Translations under genes and position numbers: made by a program
In this document: piece by piece, positions 1-5,865 of the stretch
Numbering within the stretch: position 1 is the first letter of the stretch
Layout of the letters: every line of letters begins with the position of its first letter
Assembly: GCA_002395865.1 (NCBI GenBank)
Contig: DGVE01000059.1
Span: forward strand, 1 to 6,653
DNA: 6,653 bases
From: Lachnospiraceae bacterium UBA4292
GTDB lineage: Bacteria > Bacillota > Clostridia > Lachnospirales > Lachnospiraceae
Direction of reading: 5' to 3'
The notes under the pieces: model-generated
What the model saw: only the letters and a program-made list of their open reading frames with translations
Database searches by the model: none
What the model was told of the DNA's origin: nothing

Positions 1-498
1 GGAGTAATAGATTATAAGCCTATTAAAGATGAACTAAGAATACTTTGTAAAAATCCAAATGTATTTGTTACTACTATGTTTGACTACTACGGAATGCCGA
101 ATAACACACCTGCTATTGATCACACAGACACAGATTTGTATAAGCGAATAGAATATATAGAGCAAGCAATAACAAATGATATTGGTTGCAATAATTTGTC
201 ATTTAATTTGCTTGTCCATGAATTTGAAGGCTTATTATTTTCAGATACCCAGGCATTCAGCACCATTGCAAACGATAAAGCTGTTGAAAAGCTACAAGCA
301 ATGAGAGCCTCTGCTGAAACACCAGAGCATATTAATAATTCTGTAAGCACTGCCCCTTCAAAAAGAATAGAAAGTGTAATTAGCGATTATACGAAAGTCA
401 GGCAAGGTATAATTGTAGCAAAGAATATCGGTATAAATAAAATGCTCTCTGAATGTAAGCATTTCGCTGACTGGATTGACAAAATCAAAAGTTTATAA
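1..498 (+). CDS. DUF4276 family protein, 3' part (5' end outside window)
   Basis: The reading frame is open from base 1, so the ATG at 76 is internal and the gene starts upstream of the window; 165 codons are visible. The visible part matches my memory of the C-terminal half of DUF4276: a VTTMFDYYGMP block (residues 23-33 of the visible part), then LLVHEFEGLLFSD, then APSKRIESVISDYTK, and near the end a CKHFADWI block. The family has no settled biochemical role. It is often encoded beside a RecF/SMC-like AAA ATPase, and it is often described as Toprim-like with acidic residues that could bind metal; here the HEFE and FDYYG motifs are candidates. A partner ATPase would be expected just upstream, out of view. 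The gene is much more AT-rich than the DNA after base 630, consistent with acquisition by transfer. Family call good; function in phage defence is inference only. Confidence 0.75.
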   Translation, partial: GVIDYKPIKDELRILCKNPNVFVTTMFDYYGMPNNTPAIDHTDTDLYKRIEYIEQAITNDIGCNNLSFNLLVHEFEGLLFSDTQAFSTIANDKAVEKLQAMRASAETPEHINNSVSTAPSKRIESVISDYTKVRQGIIVAKNIGINKMLSECKHFADWIDKIKSL

Positions 499-530
499 CA
501 CGAATACAGCTTCATTTTTATGGAGGACTA

Positions 531-632
531 ATGAGCACAAGTATTAAAGTAATAAAGTTTACAAGTATACTCTCAGCTATATTTTTAGTAATCACTTACT
601 TGATTAATAATAATTTAATGCAAGATGCCTGA
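531..632 (+). CDS. Possible 33-aa single-span membrane peptide, or truncated gene start
   Basis: A short frame starts at ATG 531, four bases after a clear GGAGG (522-526), and ends at TGA 630-632. The peptide begins MSTSIKVIKF and continues with a hydrophobic stretch (residues about 11-25, SILSAIFLVITYLIN) that could span a membrane, then ends NNNLMQDA. A basic N-terminus before the hydrophobic run suggests an N-in orientation. It lies 32 bases after the DUF4276 stop on the same strand and shares its AT-rich composition, so the two may be co-transcribed. The stop falls almost exactly where the base composition changes, so it may instead be the surviving beginning of a longer membrane protein cut by recombination. 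I do not recognise the sequence. Confidence 0.4.
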   Translation: MSTSIKVIKFTSILSAIFLVITYLINNNLMQDA

Positions 633-662
633 ACACCTGTTCCGGGTTAGCCGAACATTCGG
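628..662. promoter_or_regulatory. Pair of close palindromes; first resembles a Gram-positive LexA (SOS) box
   Basis: Bases 631-642 read GAACACCTGTTC, an exact GAAC-N4-GTTC core as bound by LexA in Firmicutes. The arms extend imperfectly over 628-645 (7 of 8 pairs). Compared with the Bacillus consensus CGAACRNRYGTTYC it deviates at the leading C and at one purine position. A second dyad, CCGAA-CA-TTCGG, lies at 651-662. The centres of the two are 20 bases apart, about two helical turns, which would suit a pair of operator sites. They sit upstream of a TTGACT -35-like hexamer (665-670) and in front of the ABC-F gene. The alternative is RNA hairpins with no regulator. Confidence 0.35.
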
Positions 663-664
663 GG

Positions 665-694
665 TTGACTCAAAGAGATAATCAGAAACTATTT
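665..694 (+). promoter_or_regulatory. Weak candidate promoter upstream of the ABC-F gene
   Basis: TTGACT at 665-670 matches five of six bases of the sigma-A -35 hexamer. Seventeen bases later the best -10 is only ACTATT (688-693), or CTATTT one base on, so the -10 match is poor. Initiation here would begin near base 700 and put the terminator hairpin at 709-749 at the very start of the leader RNA. Confidence 0.25.
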
Positions 695-708
695 TTTACA
701 GAGATACC

Positions 709-749
709 AGGACCCTTGCAGATCATACGGTTTTCAAGGGCCTTTTTTT
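709..749 (+). terminator. Intrinsic terminator or attenuator in the ABC-F leader
   Basis: CCCTTG (713-718) pairs with CAAGGG (735-740) around a 16-base loop. The stem can be extended by AGG (709-711) with CCT (741-743) if A712 is bulged. A run of seven T (743-749) follows directly, giving a good rho-independent terminator. It lies only 50 bases before the ABC-F start and reads toward it. It could simply end transcripts from upstream, but ABC-F resistance genes such as vmlR and lsa-type genes are known to be controlled by transcription attenuation, and the position fits that. A competing helix pairs 736-743 with 771-778 and would remove the 3' arm of this stem. Confidence 0.6.
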
Positions 750-799
750 GCATTGCACCGGCGTGAGAGCAGGCCTTTTTCGTATTGGAGGTGATGTGT

Positions 800-2329
800 A
801 TGGCACAGATAAATGTGAACGGTCTGACATTTTCCTACGAGGGAAGTGCGGACGAAATATTTACTGACATGTCCTTTAGCATAGACACGGACTGGAAGCT
901 GGGGCTGATCGGCAGGAACGGCAAAGGAAAAACTACATTTTTAAATCTGCTTCTCGGAAAATATGAATACCGCGGAAGCATATCTTCGGGCGAAAGATTC
1001 GATTATTTTCCCTATCCATTCGGCGAGGAGGAGCACGGAAAGACGGCGATTGAGCTGGCACAGCTCTGGAAACCGCAGGCTGAGAACTGGCAGATACTGG
1101 TGCAGATGGACCGGCTGGAGATGGACCCGGAATGCCTGTACAGGCCTTTTGAGACGCTTAGCTTCGGGGAAAGAACAAGGGTAATGCTCGCTGTCCTGTT
1201 TGCGTGCGATAATGAATTTCTGCTGATAGATGAACCGACGAATCATCTGGACAGCGCCGCAAGGGATAGCGTAAAAAAGTATCTTGCTTCAAAGAAGGGC
1301 TTTATACTTGTATCCCACGACAGAGACCTGCTGGACGAAGTATGCGACCATGTGCTGGTCATGAACAGGGCAAGTATCGAAGTGCAGTCGGGAAATTTCT
1401 CTACCTGGTGGGAAAATAAGGAGAAGCTGGATGCGTTCAGGCAGTCCGAGAACGAGAAGCACCTGAAGGAGATAGGCAAGCTGAAGGCTGCCGCAGACAG
1501 AAGCGGAAGATGGGCACAAAAGAGCGAAAACTCGAAGATAGGCTTTGATCCGATAGCGGAGCACGACAGGAATATCAGTACCAGAGGATATATCGGCGCA
1601 AAGACCAAAAAGATGCAGGCAAGGGTAAAGTCCTATCAGGTGCGAATAGACAGGGAGATCGAGGAGAAGGAAGGACTGCTTCAGGACATAGAGCGGGTGA
1701 CGGAGCTGAAGATAGTTCCGCTTACATTCCACAAGGAGGTGCTCGTAAATGCGCGGGAGCTGTCACTTAAATACGACGGTTCTATGCAGGAGATGTTTCG
1801 GGGACTCACATTTCAGGTGTGCAGAGGCGACAGGGTGGTGCTTTCGGGCGAGAACGGATGCGGAAAATCAAGCATACTGAAGGCAGTGCTGAAAAGAGCG
1901 GGAGGTCATGAAGAATGCCCGGAGTTGACCTGTTCGGGAACCCTTGACATAGCCGCCGGTATGAGCATCTCGTATGTCCGTCAGGATACATCTTTCCTGT
2001 CCGGCTCACTGACCGATCTCTGTCATAACAGGGGGCTGAACGAAAGCCTGTTCCTTGCGGTGCTGCGCCAGCTCGATCTCGGTCGCGAGCAGTTCGTCAA
2101 GAACATGGAGGATTTTTCCGAGGGACAGAAAAAGAAGGTGCTCATCGCATCAAGCCTTGTTACCCCGGCGCACCTGTATATATGGGACGAACCGCTCAAC
2201 TATATCGATGTCTTTTCGCGCATGCAGATCGAAAATCTGATCCTGAAGTTCAAGCCGACGATGCTGCTTGTTGAGCATGATGTAAGGTTCCGGGAGAATG
2301 TCGCGACGCGTGTGGTAAATGTGGGATGA
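800..2329 (+). CDS. ABC-F type ribosomal protection protein, Lsa-like
   Basis: A 509-residue soluble ATPase with two ABC domains and no membrane domain. Proteins of this type bind the ribosomal E site and reach toward the peptidyl-transferase centre to displace antibiotics; the Lsa group protects against lincosamides, streptogramin A and pleuromutilins. Domain 1 has Walker A GRNGKGKT (38-45), signature LSFGE (120-124), Walker B plus catalytic Glu in LLIDEPTNHLD (141-151, E145) and H-loop His173. The charged helical interdomain linker, the antibiotic-specificity element, spans about 215-300. Domain 2 has GENGCGKS (350-357), signature FSEGQ (439-443), DEPLNYID (463-470, E464) and His493. Both catalytic glutamates are present. 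The overall sequence, including FILVSHDR, SENEK and YIWDEPLNY, resembles LsaA (about 498 residues). ATG 800 is chosen because GGAGGTGAT (787-795) sits at ideal distance; ATG 794 lies inside that site. The gene probably has attenuator control. The resistance spectrum is inference. Confidence 0.88.
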   Translation: MAQINVNGLTFSYEGSADEIFTDMSFSIDTDWKLGLIGRNGKGKTTFLNLLLGKYEYRGSISSGERFDYFPYPFGEEEHGKTAIELAQLWKPQAENWQILVQMDRLEMDPECLYRPFETLSFGERTRVMLAVLFACDNEFLLIDEPTNHLDSAARDSVKKYLASKKGFILVSHDRDLLDEVCDHVLVMNRASIEVQSGNFSTWWENKEKLDAFRQSENEKHLKEIGKLKAAADRSGRWAQKSENSKIGFDPIAEHDRNISTRGYIGAKTKKMQARVKSYQVRIDREIEEKEGLLQDIERVTELKIVPLTFHKEVLVNARELSLKYDGSMQEMFRGLTFQVCRGDRVVLSGENGCGKSSILKAVLKRAGGHEECPELTCSGTLDIAAGMSISYVRQDTSFLSGSLTDLCHNRGLNESLFLAVLRQLDLGREQFVKNMEDFSEGQKKKVLIASSLVTPAHLYIWDEPLNYIDVFSRMQIENLILKFKPTMLLVEHDVRFRENVATRVVNVG

Positions 2330-2411
2330 GTTCTTTAGCCCACCATTTTTGGAAATATCTTGAGAAAGTTCGGAACCGATATACTTGCATGATATAAAAA
2401 GGAGGAACTGT

Positions 2412-4022
2412 ATGATAAAAGCCATATTTATCGATTATACCGGTACCATGGTCATGGAGGATGAACCATACACCAGGGAACTGGTCAAATATTTTATAAC
2501 GCACAGCGACCTTAAGGATCCGAAAGCTGTGCTCGGCGTGGTGTGGACCAAGGTCAAGGAGATCGAAGCAGCCAGCTTCGGCAAGGACTTTATAAAGAAC
2601 GATGATAAGGTCGATATCATACTTGACTACTGCGAAAAGACCTGCGGGTTGAAAGGCGACAGAGGGTACATGCACGATACATGGCGCAAAATATGGGTGC
2701 ATGCGCCGCTGTATGACGATGTAAGGCCATTTTTTGAAAGGGTGAAGGTGCCCGTATACATCATTTCAAACGATGACATAATGTATCTTGAGGAATCGAT
2801 GCGCATAAAGGATCTGCATCCCGCGGGTATCATCTCAGCCGAGACAGTCGGGGCATGCAAGCCGCACAGATCGATATTTGAAAGGGCGCTTGAAACAGCG
2901 GGTGTTAAGCCTGAGGAAGCGGTATTTATCGGTGATTCTGTCACTTCGGATGTGAAGCCTGCGCTTGCAATGGGTATAACGCCTGTGTATCTGGCAAGAA
3001 ACGGGGGAGATGCTCCGGAGGGTGTAAGGGTCATAAGGTCCCTTGATGAATATATGTCGCCCTGCTTTGCGTCAAATTCCGAAGCACAGCCCTGTGTGGG
3101 CAGGGTGTTGAGATATCTTGCGAGTATTGCCGGCGACAGAATAATTACCGGGCAGCATACACAGACCATGGATATGGAGGAACTGAAGCATATCCGTGCA
3201 GTCACCGGAAAAGCTCCCGGACTTCTGGGCTTTGAGCTTCTGTCGTATTCCCCCAACATCAACAGGCAGGATACCGATGAAGAATGCATGAAGGAGGTGG
3301 CCGAAAACCGCGGTACACTGCTGAGGGCACTTGAATGGGCAAAAGAGAAGGGGCTCATAACTTTCACATGGCACTGGTTCTCACCTCTCGGAGGCAGATC
3401 CAAGTCGTTCTTTACGCAGAATACCGATTTTGACGCGTATAGGGCCGTTCTTCCCGGGACGCCCGAAAACGAAGCACTCATTTATGACATGGATCATATG
3501 GCTAAGCTGCTTGAGCCTTTCTGCGAAAAGGGTATTCCTGTGTTGTGGCGTCCGTTTCATGAGATGGACGGAGACTGGTTCTGGTGGGGAGCAAAAGGCG
3601 CGGAAACGGCTAAGAAGCTCTGGAAAATAATGTATGAGCGATATACATCGCATCATCATCTGACGAATCTGATTTGGGTGTGGAATGCAGAAAACGCGCA
3701 GTATTACCCGGGAGATGAATTCGTCGATGTCATCTCGAGAGACATGTATCCGCCTGCCCATGAGCATACCGCAAGGAAGGAAGAGTACATTGCCATGGAG
3801 AAGGTGACCACGGCGCCCAAGACCATTCTGATAGGCGAGACGGGAGTTCTGCCCGATGTAAAGGAACTGCACGACAAGAAGGTGGGATGGGCTTCTTATA
3901 TGACCTGGTCAAAGGTGTTCTGCCTGACGGAGGAATACAACAGCGACGAAGAGCTGAAGAAACTGTATGACAGCCCTTACGCTATCACTTTAGAGGATAT
4001 CAGGGAACAGAAGCTGTATTAG
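2412..4022 (+). CDS. HAD hydrolase - GH26 glycosidase fusion
   Basis: A 536-residue two-domain protein. Residues 1 to about 215 are a HAD-superfamily hydrolase: motif I DYTGT (nucleophile D8), motif II Ser119 in IISND, motif III Lys150 in CKPH, and motif IV GDSVTSD (174-180). The usual second Asp of motif I is Thr10. A short linker leads to a glycoside hydrolase family 26 domain (about 225-525) with GQH (247-249), WHW, the acid/base motif RPFHEMDG (E384) and the nucleophile motif IGETG (E476). Both GH26 catalytic glutamates are present. GH26 enzymes are mostly endo-beta-1,4-mannanases. There is no signal peptide, so the protein should be cytoplasmic and act on imported short oligosaccharides. 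One continuous frame with no internal ribosome site near the junction supports a true fusion. ATG 2412 follows AAAAAGGAGG (2396-2405) by six bases. It lies 82 bases after the ABC-F gene and is convergent with the MBL gene. Exact substrate unknown. Confidence 0.85.
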   Translation: MIKAIFIDYTGTMVMEDEPYTRELVKYFITHSDLKDPKAVLGVVWTKVKEIEAASFGKDFIKNDDKVDIILDYCEKTCGLKGDRGYMHDTWRKIWVHAPLYDDVRPFFERVKVPVYIISNDDIMYLEESMRIKDLHPAGIISAETVGACKPHRSIFERALETAGVKPEEAVFIGDSVTSDVKPALAMGITPVYLARNGGDAPEGVRVIRSLDEYMSPCFASNSEAQPCVGRVLRYLASIAGDRIITGQHTQTMDMEELKHIRAVTGKAPGLLGFELLSYSPNINRQDTDEECMKEVAENRGTLLRALEWAKEKGLITFTWHWFSPLGGRSKSFFTQNTDFDAYRAVLPGTPENEALIYDMDHMAKLLEPFCEKGIPVLWRPFHEMDGDWFWWGAKGAETAKKLWKIMYERYTSHHHLTNLIWVWNAENAQYYPGDEFVDVISRDMYPPAHEHTARKEEYIAMEKVTTAPKTILIGETGVLPDVKELHDKKVGWASYMTWSKVFCLTEEYNSDEELKKLYDSPYAITLEDIREQKLY

Positions 4023-4034
4023 TCTTGTACCGGA

Positions 4035-4844
4035 CTATATTATCCGCTCCCCGCTGCGCAGAGCTTCGAGCTTATCGCCCATGACAGACTTCATCAGCTC
4101 GAATGCGGGGAGTCCTGTGCAGTGGCCGCTGTAGAAAACTGTGTTCATCTGCGAGAGCTCGCGGGCCGTCGTGGTGATGACGGATCTTTCTGCGTCGGTG
4201 TATTCGCCGTCACGCTTCATCATGTGAAAGCCGCTTATGACATAGTCGGGATCGGAGCCGAAGAGCTCACGGTATCTGTCCAGGATATTCAGGATGCCAT
4301 TATGAGCGCAGCCCGATAAAAGCCAGTGCCTGCCGTCCTGTGTGATGACCAGGCACTGTTCATGCGAGAAATCATCCTCTACCTTCTCGCCGTTAAATAT
4401 ACGAGACAGCTTTCTGTTTCCCTGCGGGTAGCAGCGCCTTCCCTTGATACCGCTGAACAGGAACAGCTCTTCGTCAAGCCGGATATCGCCTTCTATCAGG
4501 CACACACCCGGGAGCTTCAGAATGGCGGTGTCTATTCCGATATAGCGTTCGCCGTGGTAGTGCGGTTCGGCGGCGCCTTTTTGCATGATGATCTGCGCGC
4601 TGTCATTTAGCCCGGAGAAGGGCAGAATGCCGCCGGAGTGGTCATAGTGGCCATGGCTCAGGATGACGGTATCGACAGCGCCGAGATCTATCCCGAGTGT
4701 TTCGGCATTTTTTATTACAGCATCGGTCTGCCCTGTATCCAGAAGCAGCCGGTGTTTTTTTGTCTCGATATAGATGCTGAGCCCGTGTTCTGCGATGCAG
4801 TTTTCGACTCCGCAGGTATTTTCTACTAAAGTTACGATCTTCAT
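4035..4844 (-). CDS. MBL-fold metallo-hydrolase, COG1237-like
   Basis: A 269-residue metallo-beta-lactamase-fold protein, complete. The metal-binding motif HGHYDH is at 64-69 after VILS. Further candidate ligands are His181 in SGCAHNG, His207 in GFHM and His241 in YSGHCTG. The pattern LLLDTGQT near 33-40 and the block around DDFSHEQCLVI (157-167) match the COG1237 group, often annotated as dihydropterin-ribofuranosylaminobenzene 5'-phosphate synthase-like. That archaeal methanopterin role is unlikely to apply in a bacterium, and most bacterial members have no proven substrate. There is no signal peptide, so it is probably cytoplasmic. The start at 4844 is preceded by GTGAGG about seven bases upstream, and a good promoter lies at 4894-4922. 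The gene is convergent with the HAD-GH26 gene, whose stop is only 12 bases away, and divergent from the AlkZ-related gene. Fold call very good; substrate unknown. Confidence 0.85.
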   Translation of the reverse strand: MKIVTLVENTCGVENCIAEHGLSIYIETKKHRLLLDTGQTDAVIKNAETLGIDLGAVDTVILSHGHYDHSGGILPFSGLNDSAQIIMQKGAAEPHYHGERYIGIDTAILKLPGVCLIEGDIRLDEELFLFSGIKGRRCYPQGNRKLSRIFNGEKVEDDFSHEQCLVITQDGRHWLLSGCAHNGILNILDRYRELFGSDPDYVISGFHMMKRDGEYTDAERSVITTTARELSQMNTVFYSGHCTGLPAFELMKSVMGDKLEALRSGERII

Positions 4845-4893
4845 GCTGTTGCCTCACCCCCCGGACCATCCCTGTGCATTTTCATGGGGCTTT

Positions 4894-4922
4894 ACTATAT
4901 CACAATCTCTCAGCGCCTTCAA
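4894..4922 (-). promoter_or_regulatory. Sigma-A promoter with extended -10 for the MBL-fold gene
   Basis: Read on the minus strand, TTGAAG (-35, plus-strand 4922-4917), a 17-base spacer and TATAGT (-10, plus-strand 4899-4894) are present. The bases TGA just before the -10 give an extended -10 (TGnTATAGT). Transcription would start near 4887, leaving a leader of about 43 bases before the ATG at 4844. Confidence 0.65.
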
Positions 4923-4953
4923 TACTCGTTTTCCGATGCTTTCCCATGTTGCT

Positions 4954-4983
4954 TTCCGAGCATTTTTTTGATATATATATAGT
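4954..4983 (+). promoter_or_regulatory. Weak candidate promoter for the AlkZ-related gene
   Basis: TATAGT at 4978-4983, at the end of an alternating AT tract, is a good -10. The best -35 is TTCCGA (4954-4959) with an 18-base spacer, only three of six matches. The T-run and AT tract just upstream would ease melting. It lies about 50 bases before the start codon and back to back with the MBL promoter. Confidence 0.3.
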
Positions 4984-5036
4984 GAAGATCACATGTTTGC
5001 GGGAAATGACATCCGCCAGAAGAAAGAGGAGCGGTG

Positions 5037-5801
5037 ATGACGGTAGAGGACGGAGTATGGACAATGAAGGGCTTGTCGCGAAATGATCCGGGTAGGATAC
5101 GTTCGTGGCAGGAGTTGGAGGAATACATAGACGGAGTAGGATTTCTGCCGCTGTTTTCCTGCGGCATAGAAGGCTTCTCCGTGGAGGAGAAGACGAGCGC
5201 GCATTCGTGGTGGACGGGTAACCGAGATGAGGACCCGTGGGAGTGGCGTGAGATCATCGCGGCGCACCGCACGATAGCGTATGGTAAGTTCTTTGACGGT
5301 AAAGCAGGTTTCATCGGCAGAGAGTGGATGCCGTATTTTGTGAACTTCAGGCGTAACGGGTATGATTTTGACGCGAGATGGGATGACGGACTGGCATCGA
5401 GGAGAGAAAAGCTTATCATGGACATTCTGACCGATCGTGACGGGGATGGGGATATCACATTTCCGGACAGAAGGATCCTCTCAACGCAGCTCAAGAAGCT
5501 GGCGGGTTTCGGGAAGGATGGGGAGAAGAATTTTCCGGGTATCATGACCGGACTTCAGATGCAGTTATATCTGGTCATCACTGATTTTCGCAGAAGAAAG
5601 AACAAAAAGGGAGAAGAGTACGGCATGGCAGTGTCGATACCGCAGCCGCCTGAGGCGGTATGGGGGTATGATGCGGTCACTGCGGCTTACAGGGAAAGTC
5701 CTTCGAAGAGCCGGGAGAGGATAGAACAGAGGATACGTGAGCTCTTCCCGGGGGCCAAAGAACAGAGCATAACAGAACTCATAGGCAGGGGGCAGCAGTG
5801 A
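5037..5801 (+). CDS. AlkZ-related protein (YcaQ/AlkZ-like, function unproven)
   Basis: A 254-residue soluble protein. I recognise the pattern of a family annotated as AlkZ-related: SWQELEEYIDGVGFLPLF (23-40), then WWTG and DPWEWREII (66-74), AYGKFFDGKAGFIGREW (81-97), GYDFDARWDDGLAS (108-121), LKKLAGFG (152-159) and a C-terminal WGYDAVTAAYRE block (209-220). AlkZ/YcaQ proteins are DNA glycosylases that unhook interstrand crosslinks, but this shorter relative lacks an obvious catalytic QxQ motif, so a repair role is only suggested. Residues 133-144 form an EF-hand-type acidic loop, D-R-D-G-D-G-D-I-T-F-P-D, between conserved blocks. ATG 5037 follows GAGGAG (5026-5031) by five bases; GTG 5034 is too close to it, and ATG 5064 is a possible later start. 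The downstream transporter follows after 64 bases on the same strand. Confidence 0.65.
   Translation: MTVEDGVWTMKGLSRNDPGRIRSWQELEEYIDGVGFLPLFSCGIEGFSVEEKTSAHSWWTGNRDEDPWEWREIIAAHRTIAYGKFFDGKAGFIGREWMPYFVNFRRNGYDFDARWDDGLASRREKLIMDILTDRDGDGDITFPDRRILSTQLKKLAGFGKDGEKNFPGIMTGLQMQLYLVITDFRRRKNKKGEEYGMAVSIPQPPEAVWGYDAVTAAYRESPSKSRERIEQRIRELFPGAKEQSITELIGRGQQ
5433..5468 (+). other. EF-hand-like calcium-binding loop within the AlkZ-related protein
   Basis: The 12 encoded residues DRDGDGDITFPD fit the canonical EF-hand/dockerin loop at every defining place: Asp at 1, 3 and 5, Gly at 6, Ile at 8 and an acidic residue at 12. I do not recall this loop as a conserved part of the family, so it may be a local insertion. 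Motif fit is direct; calcium binding is inferred. Confidence 0.45.
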
Positions 5802-5865
5802 TGCTTCCTGCTCCAAGATGAGGCGGGTTTTGGACTCTGTAATCAAACTATAGGAAGAAGAGAAG

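Larger units (their letters stand above)
633..799 (+). other. Untranslated leader region before the ABC-F gene
   Basis: Within the roughly 300 bases between the DUF4276 stop and the ABC-F start, this part holds no gene I can support. It contains the second half of the palindrome pair, the weak promoter, the terminator and a second GGCCTTTTT element at 772-780. The only ATG-initiated frame nearby is 625-681 (18 codons, MPEHLFRVSRTFGVDSKR), which overlaps the end of the 33-codon frame and has no Shine-Dalgarno sequence, so it is only a weak candidate for a leader peptide. Confidence 0.45.

Noticed and set aside
628..700. A tRNA 3' end or attachment site at the composition boundary
   Set aside because: There is no T-loop GTTCGA motif, no CCA-adjacent acceptor stem and no direct repeat pair visible in the window.
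665..766. A TTG-started frame running through the terminator region as a leader peptide
   Set aside because: There is no Shine-Dalgarno sequence at a useful distance, its start overlaps a -35-like hexamer, and part of its sequence is simply the terminator stem and T-run.
2360..2398. Promoter for the HAD-GH26 gene (TTGAGA with TATACT, or TGATATAAA)
   Set aside because: The first pair is only 14 bases apart, and the second would start transcription inside the ribosome binding site, so neither is convincing.
2627..3481. Long minus-strand open frame opposite the HAD-GH26 gene
   Set aside because: It is low-complexity, Ser-rich shadow coding opposite clear HAD and GH26 motifs, with no family resemblance.
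4020..4037. Inverted repeat TAGTC/GACTA between the two convergent stops as a bidirectional terminator
   Set aside because: The stem is only five pairs, poor in GC, and has no T-run on either strand.
4919..5545. Minus-strand open frame opposite the AlkZ-related gene
   Set aside because: Its sequence shows no family pattern, while the plus strand has conserved blocks and a proper ribosome site.
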